Origin: Bacteroidota bacterium
GTDB lineage: Bacteria > Bacteroidota > Bacteroidia > UKL13-3
Length of the DNA stretch: 52,603 nucleotides
Assembly: GCA_947456185.1 (NCBI GenBank)
Contig: CANGPW010000011.1
Span: 1 to 52,603 of the forward strand
Direction of reading: 5' to 3'
Below, in pieces: positions 42,164 through 50,348 of this stretch. The notes under the pieces were generated by a model. It ran no database searches. It had not been told where the DNA came from and worked only from the letters and a program-made list of their open reading frames with translations. A program made the position numbers and the translations under genes. Each line of letters starts with the position of its first letter. The first letter of the stretch is position 1.

Positions 42164-44674
42164 ATGGAAAACAACAAGGATAATAATACCGCTCAGCAAT
42201 CAAACTTTTCAGACGATTCAATTAGTCTTAAAGTTATTTTAGGGAAGTTCATTGCCTTTTTGCCTTTCATTATATTAAGTATTATAATTTCACTTTCCAT
42301 AGCATATTTGGTAAACAGGTATGCTACACCTAGGTATGCTTTAAAAGCAACACTATTAATTAAAGATAAAAGTAGGGGTGCATTTGATGGTGCTGAAAGT
42401 TTTTTACAAGGTTCATCATTGCTTATGCAAAGCAAAAACATTGAAAATGAAATTGGAATATTAAAATCAAGGTCATTGATAGAAGAAACTTTACGTAAAT
42501 TAAATTTTAGGGTTTCCTATAATGTAGAAGGTAATATTAAAAAATCAGAAGTTTTTGACAATCCTCCATTTTTAGTTGATATTGATACCAACCATTTTCA
42601 AACATACGATTTACCCATTTATGTATCATTTATTGGTAATAACCAAGTAGAAATAAGCAGTAATGATAAGGCAGGAAAAGTTTTAATTCCATATAATGAA
42701 AAGCCTGTAGAAGGCTTAGTAAATGGGAAAATTGCAACAGCAAAATTTAATTATAACAATGTAATTGAATTAGGAAATTTAAAAATAAAAATTACCCTTT
42801 TTGATAAAAATTTAATTAATAACCGTGAAAGTAAATATTCATTTAAATTAACTACTAATACTGCATTGATAAAAATGTATTATGATAAGTTTACTGTAAA
42901 AACTATTAACAAACAATCTTCCATTGTTGAAATAGAAAGAGAAACTGAATTTCCAGAAAGAGATTTAGTTTTTTTAGATGCATTATGTAATGCTTATATC
43001 AATGAAGGATTAGACGACAAAGCTCAAATTTCTAAAAATACAATTCACTTTATAAATATTCAATTAAATGAACTAAAAGACACCTTACAAAATGTAGAAA
43101 ATAGGTTAGTGGAATTTAAATCCAATAATAAAATATTAAGTATGGGTGAAGATGGAAAAGAAGGAAAAGTAATCATTGAAAAATTATATAAATTAGAGGA
43201 ACAAAAAGCAATTGAACAATCTAAGTTTAAATATTACTCTTACTTATATGAATACATTTACAAAAACAAAAATTTTAAAGAAGTTATAGCTCCTAGTGCC
43301 ATGGCAATTGTAGATCCTTTATTGAATTCATTAATTTTAAAATTGGCTGAACTATATACCAAGAAAATTACATATGAAAACAGTATGAAAGATGCCAATC
43401 CCGCTGTTTATGAGATTGACCAAAACATTAATAATATCAAATTATCATTGATTGAAAATCTAAATAATATAAAAAAACAATCTCAGTTAATTGTAAACGA
43501 TTTCAATATACAAATCAAAAAAGTAGAAAAGGATTTAAGTACCATTCCCGCATCTCAACGTCAGTATTTAAATATTAATAGACGTTATAATATAAGTGAT
43601 AAATTATATACTTATTTACTCGAAAAAAGAGCAGAAGCTGGCATTGCTGGTGCATCGGTAGTAGCTGATAATAGAGTGATTGATAAAACTGTAATAACTG
43701 GGAAAATATATCCTAAAACTGCCGTTATTTATTCCATTGCATTGTTAATTGGCCTTATTATCCCATTAATACTTATTTATATCATTGACTTTTTCAATAC
43801 CAATATTACCAATCATCAACAATTACAATTGGTAACAAAAATTCCATTGATTGGAAATATCATTCACAATACAAGTAACAATGCTTTAGTTATTGCTAAT
43901 TCTCCAAAAGCCAGTATTTCGGAATCTTTTCGTAATTTAAGAAGTAATTTAAATTACGTTATAAATGATAAAAATAAAAAAGTAATTCTTGTTACTTCTA
44001 CCGTTTCTGGAGAAGGTAAAACCTTTGTTTCTATGAATATTGCCTCTGTAATTGCTATCAGTGGCGCAAAAACATTGTTGATTGGTGTGGATTTACGTAA
44101 ACCAAAAATTTTCCAAGATTTTAACTTAAATAATGCCGTAGGTTTAACCAATTATTTAATTGGAAAAGTAACCGTAGATCAAATAATTCAAAAATCTGGT
44201 ATCAATAACTTAGATGTTATTACTGCTGGACCTACCCCACCAAACCCTTCTGAATTATTAATGAGTGATGGCTTTAAAAATTTATTGGATCTAATGAAAG
44301 ATAAATATGATTATGTAATATTAGATACGCCTCCAATTGGATTAGTTGCGGATGGATTAGATTTAATGAAATATGCTGATTTAATTTTATATATAGTTCG
44401 TCAAAAAGTTAGTAAGAAAAATTACTTAAACTTAATTAACGATATTTATATGTCAGATAAAACCAAAAATATTGGATTGGTATTTAATGATGTAAACTTT
44501 GCCCCTGTTTATGGATATGGATATGGTAATGGTTATGGATATGGATATGGTTATGGATATGGTTATGGATATGGATATGGTTATAGTTATGGAGCATATT
44601 CAAGTTATGGAGCATATGGAAATGAAACTGAAAAGCATGAAAAACCATTCTGGAAACGAATTATAGGATTATAA
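42164..44674 (+). CDS. Wzc-like polysaccharide co-polymerase and BY-type tyrosine kinase
   Basis: This 836-residue inner-membrane protein has a Wzz domain between two membrane helices (about 31-51 and 520-545), a long coiled coil and GNVR-like segment in the periplasm, and a C-terminal BY-kinase. Kinase motifs: Walker A SGEGKT (about 613-619), Walker A' LLIGVDLRKP (about 637) and Walker B YVILDTPP (about 715). The C-terminus has a Tyr-rich tail from about 781 in which Tyr-Gly alternates, presumably the autophosphorylation cluster that controls oligomer state. It works with the Wza-like partner in exopolysaccharide or capsule export. No phosphatase, polymerase or glycosyltransferase gene adjoins it. 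Confidence 0.93.
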   Translation: MENNKDNNTAQQSNFSDDSISLKVILGKFIAFLPFIILSIIISLSIAYLVNRYATPRYALKATLLIKDKSRGAFDGAESFLQGSSLLMQSKNIENEIGILKSRSLIEETLRKLNFRVSYNVEGNIKKSEVFDNPPFLVDIDTNHFQTYDLPIYVSFIGNNQVEISSNDKAGKVLIPYNEKPVEGLVNGKIATAKFNYNNVIELGNLKIKITLFDKNLINNRESKYSFKLTTNTALIKMYYDKFTVKTINKQSSIVEIERETEFPERDLVFLDALCNAYINEGLDDKAQISKNTIHFINIQLNELKDTLQNVENRLVEFKSNNKILSMGEDGKEGKVIIEKLYKLEEQKAIEQSKFKYYSYLYEYIYKNKNFKEVIAPSAMAIVDPLLNSLILKLAELYTKKITYENSMKDANPAVYEIDQNINNIKLSLIENLNNIKKQSQLIVNDFNIQIKKVEKDLSTIPASQRQYLNINRRYNISDKLYTYLLEKRAEAGIAGASVVADNRVIDKTVITGKIYPKTAVIYSIALLIGLIIPLILIYIIDFFNTNITNHQQLQLVTKIPLIGNIIHNTSNNALVIANSPKASISESFRNLRSNLNYVINDKNKKVILVTSTVSGEGKTFVSMNIASVIAISGAKTLLIGVDLRKPKIFQDFNLNNAVGLTNYLIGKVTVDQIIQKSGINNLDVITAGPTPPNPSELLMSDGFKNLLDLMKDKYDYVILDTPPIGLVADGLDLMKYADLILYIVRQKVSKKNYLNLINDIYMSDKTKNIGLVFNDVNFAPVYGYGYGNGYGYGYGYGYGYGYGYGYSYGAYSSYGAYGNETEKHEKPFWKRIIGL
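44513..44588 (+). repeat. In-frame hexamer repeat encoding the Tyr-Gly tail
   Basis: GGATAT and GGTTAT hexamers alternate through this stretch and encode repeated Gly-Tyr pairs of the kinase tail. Because the unit is a multiple of three, slippage would change tyrosine number without breaking the frame. Confidence 0.85.
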
Positions 44675-44705
44675 AAAAAGCTAATCAAATGAGTAGCTTT
44701 TTTTT
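44673..44705 (+). terminator. Terminator of the polysaccharide export pair
   Basis: An 11-bp stem with core AAAAGCTA/TAGCTTTT (44673-44683 and 44694-44704), a 10-nt loop and eight T. It overlaps the stop codon of the kinase gene. Confidence 0.85.
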
Positions 44706-44989
44706 GATAAATTTTTCACGTCTATCTTTCCATTCTGATACATCTAAATTATTTTTTTTATTAATTGACCATTGTTTTCAATTCAACAAAGACATGAAAG
44801 CTTTAAGTTTTTTATTCTTTTTTCATAATTAGTAACCTCTAAGTTTGAAACTTAATTATTAGATAAATATAACTCAAAACTATTTTTATTAAAACAAATT
44901 TAAGCAATGAAAAACCATTTTTATTTATTTACAAACTTAAAACAAATATAAAATCACAAATAATATAATACATTAGAGCCATTAAATTA
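44706..44989. other. Intergenic gap with no recognised feature
   Basis: Together with the terminator before it, this makes a gap of about 315 bp. It is very AT-rich. No ORF, tRNA, hairpin or clear -7 box was seen. Its last 9 bases (ATTAAATTA) are a one-mismatch copy of the repeat unit that opens the next gene. Confidence 0.6.
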
Positions 44990-45034
44990 ATGAAATTAAT
45001 GAAATTAATGAAATTAATGAAATTAATGAAATTA
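44990..45034 (+). repeat. Tandem nonamer, 5 x ATGAAATTA, at a gene start
   Basis: Five perfect 9-bp copies, with a one-mismatch copy just upstream at 44981-44989, supply five in-frame ATG codons and encode repeated Met-Lys-Leu at the start of the hotdog protein. Confidence 0.95.
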
Positions 45035-45445
45035 CTAGACTTAACATATAACCAGAATATAAACTTACAATATTCCAATAAAAAAGATTGTATTTTTATG
45101 CTAGCATTGAACGAGAATTTGCAAAACCATGTTCATTCGTTTCATGCTGGTGCTATTTTTTCATTAGCAGAAGCTACAAGTGCTCAGTTATTAATAAATA
45201 CATTTAAGGTGTTTGAAAACAATGCTATTCCTTTATTAAGAGCAACCAATACAAAATATAGAAAACTTGGCTTGACTAATATATATGCAAAAGGAATTAT
45301 AATAAATGAAACCAAAGAAGATTTAATCAGCAAGTTGAATGAAAAAAAACGAGTATTGGTAGAAATAAAAGTGGATGTTATAGATGATGCAGATTGTATT
45401 GTTTTTACTGGAATATTCGAATGGTTTTTAAGCATTATTAAATAA
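44990..45445 (+). CDS. Hotdog-fold thioesterase-like protein (DUF4442/PaaI-like) with repeated start
   Basis: This protein of up to 151 residues has the hotdog core HVHSFHAGAIFSLAEATSAQLL, the conserved 'H.G....LAE..' helix region of PaaI/DUF4442 proteins, and beta strands with NTKYRKLGLTNIYAKG and RVLVEIKVDVIDD. The substrate is unknown. The start lies in five ATGAAATTA repeats; the last ATG, at 45026, gives MKLLDLTYNQN and would already include the whole fold. The repeated Met-Lys-Leu residues therefore look dispensable. It is convergent with the 865-residue gene. Confidence 0.8.
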   Translation: MKLMKLMKLMKLMKLLDLTYNQNINLQYSNKKDCIFMLALNENLQNHVHSFHAGAIFSLAEATSAQLLINTFKVFENNAIPLLRATNTKYRKLGLTNIYAKGIIINETKEDLISKLNEKKRVLVEIKVDVIDDADCIVFTGIFEWFLSIIK

Positions 45446-45479
45446 AAAGGCACCATCAATATTTAATATTGACAGTGCC
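45444..45479 (-). terminator. Terminator of the 865-residue T9SS gene
   Basis: GGCAC/GTGCC (45449-45453 and 45475-45479) with an inner TCAATA/TATTGA stem and a small internal mismatch. On the minus strand it is followed by a T tract that overlaps the stop codon of the convergent gene. Confidence 0.75.
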
Positions 45480-45504
45480 AAAATATTTATGCTAACTTAT
45501 TAAG

Positions 45505-48102
45505 TTAGTTCTTTAAAAACTTACTATAATAAATTTTATCATCAATAGCTATTTTTACTAAATAGATGCCTTTATTCAATTCATTAACTGGAACAATAAT
45601 TTGTTTATTAAATATTCCTTTGAATTCTTCTTTACCGGTTAAATCAAACAAAGTTATATCTCCATTATTGGAACTTTCAGTAATTTCTATTGTTACAAAT
45701 TCATTAGCTGGATTTGGATAAACTTTAACATATGAATTAGCCAATAATGTTTCAACGGAAGTATTTGTTATTACAATTTGTTTAGATGAAGAATCGGTAC
45801 AATTATTTTTATTTTTAGCTATTAATTTAACGGTATAATTTCCGCTTTTATTATAGGTAAATGTAGCATTCGTTTTAATTGATGTATTATTACTTGCATC
45901 ACCAAATATCCATAAACTACTGGTGGTGTCAGATGATAAATTGGTAAAAACTACTTTGTTTTTATTTACATTATTGCTATCTGTTTTAAAGTATTCAAAA
46001 CTAAAATTAGCATTTGGATTTGGGTAAATGGTAATTGTAACTTCATTCGATGAATCCCTACAATTGGTAAAGGTATCAATAACTATTGCTTTAACTGAAT
46101 TAGTAGCATTTAAAGTAAACATGTTGGTAAAATTAATTACCTCAGAACTTCCGGCATACAATAGTTTTCTTATTGGAACAATTTGATAATATTGAAAGAA
46201 ATGCGAGTTAGCACCTTTTGCCGCTCTTGCATCTATGGCTTCCCCTTGACAATAGGTTGGAACAAACTTATCGGGAACCAAATTAGGTTTAATCGGACTA
46301 ATATTTCCTTTAATAACAAAGGCAGAATCTACTATTGGACAAACATTATCGGTGCTGTCTTTTACTTTTATTCTAACTAAATTATTGCCTTTCTTGGCAT
46401 TAAAAGTATAAAGTGAATTACGACTAAATGTAGATACATTATTTTCAAACTCATACTGAATGATGTAATTTGGATTTGAAATATCAGATAATTCAATGGT
46501 TGAGGGCATGCTTGTATTCAAACTATTGATACAAATATTTTTATTATAAGCAAATGTAATATTGATAGGATTACATCCATTGTTCACACAAGTTTTAGTT
46601 CCTGTAATTCCCGCTCCACAGGGTCCAATTGCTTTTGCTCTTACCAAAATAGTTACCGATGAATTAGGCATCAATCCAGTGACATTATGAGATAATTGAT
46701 TAGCTCCATTGGCATCACTCCATGAATTTCCATTGTTAGTACTAATTTCATAATTACTATATCCAGCAACTTGAAGCCAAGTAAACTGCATGCTTGATGT
46801 AGTACTACTGCCACATGAAACTGTTGGTGCACTAGCTTGTTCTTGAATTAAAATATATTTATTAGACAATGTATTGGTACAACCACTTTGAGAAATTTTT
46901 GGAGTTATTTTATAAAATCCACCCATGTTTCTTTTTAAAATAAACAAAGGATTAGTACTCGATTGAACAAGTGTATCGTTAACAAAATACTGAGCAGTAA
47001 ATCCACTTCCTGATAAGTCAAATACTACTGAATCATTTTTACAAATGGTATCTTTTGAAGCAAACAATGTTGATTGGGGTAGATTGGCTTTGATGGGTTT
47101 TATAAAACTAGAATTAGCAAAGCAGCCAGATGAATTAGTAACCCTAACTCGGTAATTTAAACTATCAGCAACCCTAATTGACGAAGCAGTATAGTTTCCT
47201 GGAGTCCATAAATACTGTAGGCCAGTTCCGGTATTTGCCTGAAGAGTAATACTATCATTGCTGCAAATAGTTAAACCATTAGGTGCAGTAATAGATGCTG
47301 TTGGCTTTGCTATAACACTTACATTTAAACTTACTTGAGGTGATGTACCATCAGCGTTAGAAGTCGTTAATCTAATAGTTTTTGTACCAGTGGTGGTATA
47401 TACTAGATTTACGTTTTGGCCATTTGCAGTAGTTGGATTGTAATTTAAAAACTGCCAGTTAAAAGTAGTAGGGTTATTAATTCCACTTCCTGTTAAATAT
47501 AATGTATCGCCCAAACAAATGGTAGTAGTTGAAGGTGTAATTACCGCTGTTGGAAGATTTGTTGTTGCTTGACTAATAGTGTAGGTTTTTAAATAAATTA
47601 AATCGCCCGATGTATTTGAATTATTATTTGTTCCATTAAAAGCTGTATAAAAAGATACTGTACCAGTACCCGAAATTGGGGCAGTCCAATTAAATGTCCA
47701 TGAACCACTGTTGCTTCCACTTTGTGAAATATATGTTTTACCTGAACTTATTTGTAAACCAGTTCCCGTGCCTGCAGCAATTGTTCCAGCCATTGCATTA
47801 GAGGAATTTAAACTAGTAAGTTGAAATCCGTTTTTACTAGTAGCTGCCGAATTTCCATTAAAGGTTAATGTATAAGTAGTACCTGGAATATAGCCATTCG
47901 TGGGCAAACCAGTTAATGCAATTGAACTCCATGCTGTTCCACTGGTAATAGCCGAACCTCCGTGGCATGATGTACAGTTTCCATTTCCGGGATCGCCTGC
48001 ATTAGCCGCAGGTGGATTACTCGAATAAGTAAAAACAGTTAATGATAATAAGCATATTGCTGATATACATATAGTACGATAGATAGTAGATGTTTTAATC
48101 AT
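45505..48102 (-). CDS. Large T9SS cargo with CxxCH motif, choice-of-anchor-V-like domain and PKD domain
   Basis: This 865-residue protein has a signal peptide (about 1-27). Next comes GDPGNGNCTSCHGG with a CxxCH heme-c attachment motif (C43, C46, H47). A ~130-residue beta-sandwich follows (YIPGTTYTLTFNG, ISQSGSNSGSWTFNWTAP), typical of choice-of-anchor-V/Reeler-like proteins. Several Ig-like and PKD-like domains follow, including an Fn3-like one (about 430-510) and a PKD with SLWIFGDASNN and GNYTVKLIAKNKNNC. It ends in a sorting domain from VYPNPANE. A heme on a surface protein would suggest electron transfer, but the motif may instead bind metal or form a disulfide. Monocistronic. Confidence 0.88.
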   Translation of the reverse strand: MIKTSTIYRTICISAICLLSLTVFTYSSNPPAANAGDPGNGNCTSCHGGSAITSGTAWSSIALTGLPTNGYIPGTTYTLTFNGNSAATSKNGFQLTSLNSSNAMAGTIAAGTGTGLQISSGKTYISQSGSNSGSWTFNWTAPISGTGTVSFYTAFNGTNNNSNTSGDLIYLKTYTISQATTNLPTAVITPSTTTICLGDTLYLTGSGINNPTTFNWQFLNYNPTTANGQNVNLVYTTTGTKTIRLTTSNADGTSPQVSLNVSVIAKPTASITAPNGLTICSNDSITLQANTGTGLQYLWTPGNYTASSIRVADSLNYRVRVTNSSGCFANSSFIKPIKANLPQSTLFASKDTICKNDSVVFDLSGSGFTAQYFVNDTLVQSSTNPLFILKRNMGGFYKITPKISQSGCTNTLSNKYILIQEQASAPTVSCGSSTTSSMQFTWLQVAGYSNYEISTNNGNSWSDANGANQLSHNVTGLMPNSSVTILVRAKAIGPCGAGITGTKTCVNNGCNPINITFAYNKNICINSLNTSMPSTIELSDISNPNYIIQYEFENNVSTFSRNSLYTFNAKKGNNLVRIKVKDSTDNVCPIVDSAFVIKGNISPIKPNLVPDKFVPTYCQGEAIDARAAKGANSHFFQYYQIVPIRKLLYAGSSEVINFTNMFTLNATNSVKAIVIDTFTNCRDSSNEVTITIYPNPNANFSFEYFKTDSNNVNKNKVVFTNLSSDTTSSLWIFGDASNNTSIKTNATFTYNKSGNYTVKLIAKNKNNCTDSSSKQIVITNTSVETLLANSYVKVYPNPANEFVTIEITESSNNGDITLFDLTGKEEFKGIFNKQIIVPVNELNKGIYLVKIAIDDKIYYSKFLKN

Positions 48103-48232
48103 ATATTTAAAATTTTGTTTTGCAATAATATATTAATTAAATATTAATTTTAAAAACGCTTTGTCATATTTTTCAATTTAACCTATTTATCTTAGTTATT
48201 CTATATAAAATAATTAATGCAAACAAACTTTA

Positions 48233-48240
48233 TACCTTTG
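48233..48240 (+). promoter_or_regulatory. Candidate -7 element upstream of mnmD
   Basis: TACCTTTG is an exact TAnnTTTG match 51 bp before the ATG. AGGAGG follows at 48242-48247, too far from the ATG (about 44 bp) to be its ribosome-binding site. No clear -33 TTTG was found. Confidence 0.4.
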
Positions 48241-48291
48241 TAGGAGGTTAAATATAAAAACAAAAAAGTTAGAAGCTATTAGCCAATATCA

Positions 48292-48996
48292 ATGCAAAAC
48301 ATACACCAATTAATATTTACTGCCGATGGTTCTCATACTTTGTTGCATGAAGCATTGAACGAAACATATCACTCCAAAAATGGTGCATTGCAAGAAAGCT
48401 TGCATGTATTTATTCAAAATGGTTTATTTCATTTTATAAATCAAAATCCAGTTGAATCAATCCATATTTTTGAAGTGGGATTTGGAACTGGGTTAAATGC
48501 TATTCTTACTTTGAAAAATGCTACTTATAATAAATTCAATATTAAATATACTTGTCTTGAAGCTTTTCCATTAAATATTGAAATTATTAAGCAATTGAAT
48601 TATATAGATGATGAGAATGATGATTTAAAGTTATTGTTTTATAAAATGCATCAATGCAATTGGAATGAATGGGTAAAAATAAATGAGCATTTTTCTATTT
48701 ATAAAATGGAAAACAAACTTGAAAATATTGACTCCAATGAATTACTAAAAATTAGTCATCCATTTGACATTATTTATTTTGATGCTTTTGCACCAGATAA
48801 GCAACCAGAACTTTGGACTACCGATATATTTAAAACTGTATTTGAAGCCATGAATATTGGAAGTATACTTGTTACTTATTCAGCAAAAGGCGATGTTAAA
48901 AGAGCTTTGCGTGAAGCAGGTTTTATAGTAAAAAGATTAGCCGGACCAATTGGAAAAAGGCATATGCTGTTTGCAGAAAAAGGCAATAGTTTATAG
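48292..48996 (+). CDS. mnmD: tRNA 5-methylaminomethyl-2-thiouridine34 methyltransferase
   Basis: MnmD transfers a methyl group from SAM to nm5U34 to complete mnm5(s2)U34 in tRNAs for Lys, Glu and Gln. This 234-residue protein has the SAM motif FEVGFGTGLNAIL (about 59-71), the DUF752 hallmark FDAFAPDKQPELW, and a C-terminus with TYSAKGDVKRALREAGF and GKRHMLFAEK. It corresponds to the N-terminal half of E. coli MnmC as a stand-alone protein. The MnmC(o)-like oxidoreductase follows 72 bp downstream, so the two look like a split MnmC. Confidence 0.94.
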   Translation: MQNIHQLIFTADGSHTLLHEALNETYHSKNGALQESLHVFIQNGLFHFINQNPVESIHIFEVGFGTGLNAILTLKNATYNKFNIKYTCLEAFPLNIEIIKQLNYIDDENDDLKLLFYKMHQCNWNEWVKINEHFSIYKMENKLENIDSNELLKISHPFDIIYFDAFAPDKQPELWTTDIFKTVFEAMNIGSILVTYSAKGDVKRALREAGFIVKRLAGPIGKRHMLFAEKGNSL

Positions 48997-49020
48997 ATGA
49001 TAGACCATGGACAAAAAATT

Positions 49021-49068
49021 GTATTAACCAATCAACTCAATTAACATAATCAACCAATCAACTCAACC
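49021..49068. repeat. Degenerate octamer repeat region
   Basis: The gap between mnmD and the oxidoreductase gene holds several related units (CCAATCAACTCAA, AATCAACC, CCAATCAACTCAACC). They are reverse-complement relatives of TTGGTTGA at 19346. Confidence 0.6.
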
Positions 49069-50121
49069 ATGCAAGTAAACTATCTCATCATCGGACAAGG
49101 ATTAGCTGGAACTTTATTGGCTAAAGAATTATTAGTAGCAAACGAAAGTTTTTTGATCATAGATGCCTTTAAGGAAAGTACTTCAACCAAAGTTGCAGCC
49201 GGAATGTTCAACCCCATTAGTGGAAAACGAATGGTAAAAAGTTGGAATGCCGATGAATTGTTACGCGATACTTTGGAAGCTTATACCTCATTAGAAAAAA
49301 TGCTTGATTGTAAATTACTCTATCAACAAAATATTTATCAATTATTTGGTTCAGTTAAAGAACAAAATGATTTGTCGAGCCGCATGGATAATCAAGATTT
49401 TTCGAAACATGTAAATTTATTTCCTACAAAAGAACCTAATTTGAATGATGCTTTTGGTACTTTTGAAATAAAAGAAACTGGATGGGTTTATACACGTTTG
49501 TTGATAGAAAAAATGCGTGCTTTTTTCATTGAAAAATCAAATTTGATTGATGAGGAATTTGATTATAATTTACTCACTTACAAAGAGGGAAACTGGCATT
49601 ATAAAAATAACATTGCTAAGCATATTATTTTTTGTGAAGGGTATAAAAATATTCATAATCCTTTCTTTAAATACTTGCCATTTGTGCTATGCAAAGGAGA
49701 AGTGTTTACCATAAAATGTAATGATATTGCAAAAGATAAAATCATTAAAAAAGGAATTTACTTGGTTCATCTGCACGATGATATTTACAAAGTTGGCGCA
49801 ACTTATGAGTGGAACGATTTAACAGAAAATACTTCGGAACAGGGCAAAGCATTTTTAATAGAAAAGCTTGATGATATATTGAATTGCGAATATGAAATTA
49901 TCAATCATGAAGCAAATATTAGACCTACCACCAAAGACAGAAAAGCCATCATTGGAGAGCATTATGAACATAAAAATATGTTTATTTTAAATGGCTTAGG
50001 AACTAAAGGTGTGATGCATGCGCCATATTTAGCCAAACAGTTATTGGCACATATTACCTTAGGAAATGAAATAGATAAAGAAATAAATATCAAGCGCTTT
50101 GATCAATTAGTTGTCAGTTGA
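49069..50121 (+). CDS. FAD-dependent oxidoreductase, MnmC(o)-like
   Basis: This 350-residue DAO-fold enzyme has the dinucleotide-binding motif LIIGQGLAGTLLAKE (about 5-19) and GMFNPISGKRM. It resembles the C-terminal oxidase half of E. coli MnmC: an ETGWVYTRLLIEKM segment (cf. GGWLCPAEL), KGEVFTIKC, VGATYEWNDLTENTSEQ (cf. GASYHRGSEDTAYSE), RPTTKDRKAIIGE (cf. CATRDHLPMVG) and GLGTKGVMHAPYLAKQL (cf. ALGSRGLCSAPLCAE). MnmC(o) removes carboxymethyl from cmnm5U34 to give the substrate of MnmD. Its place just after mnmD supports that role. The comparison is from memory, without an alignment. A generic amino-acid oxidase remains possible. Confidence 0.8.
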   Translation: MQVNYLIIGQGLAGTLLAKELLVANESFLIIDAFKESTSTKVAAGMFNPISGKRMVKSWNADELLRDTLEAYTSLEKMLDCKLLYQQNIYQLFGSVKEQNDLSSRMDNQDFSKHVNLFPTKEPNLNDAFGTFEIKETGWVYTRLLIEKMRAFFIEKSNLIDEEFDYNLLTYKEGNWHYKNNIAKHIIFCEGYKNIHNPFFKYLPFVLCKGEVFTIKCNDIAKDKIIKKGIYLVHLHDDIYKVGATYEWNDLTENTSEQGKAFLIEKLDDILNCEYEIINHEANIRPTTKDRKAIIGEHYEHKNMFILNGLGTKGVMHAPYLAKQLLAHITLGNEIDKEINIKRFDQLVVS

Positions 50122-50134
50122 TTGTTGCCAGTTG

Positions 50135-50190
50135 ATAGACAATAGACAATAGACAATAGAAAATAGACAATAGACAATAGTTAATAGATA
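50135..50190. repeat. Tandem heptamer repeat, 8 units of ATAGACA type
   Basis: Eight consecutive 7-bp units: five are exact ATAGACA and three are variants (ATAGAAA, ATAGTTA, ATAGATA). They lie just after the stop of the oxidoreductase gene, preceded by TTGTCAGTTGATTGTTGCCA, in which two TTG.CAGTTGAT-like units are visible. Confidence 0.9.
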
Positions 50191-50283
50191 TAAGTTGAAG
50201 TTAAATTATGCTTGTATTTTCAATAATTTACTTGATTCTTTTCTGATATGAATGGTATTTGTAACTCTAAAAGAATAGCTATA

Positions 50284-50335
50284 ATTGGTTTAATAAATAA
50301 ATAAAATGGGGTTTTTATTTATTTATTAAACCAAT
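50284..50335. terminator. Very long perfect hairpin, probable bidirectional terminator
   Basis: A 23-bp perfect inverted repeat (50284-50306 and 50313-50335) with a 6-nt loop (TGGGGT). The arms are A/T-rich with a GGTTTAAT/ATTAAACC outer part. It ends 13 bp before the stop of the minus-strand repeat protein. The outer ends lack a long T tract, so termination in the standard way is likely but not certain. Confidence 0.7.
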
Positions 50336-50348
50336 AGATTTTGAATAT

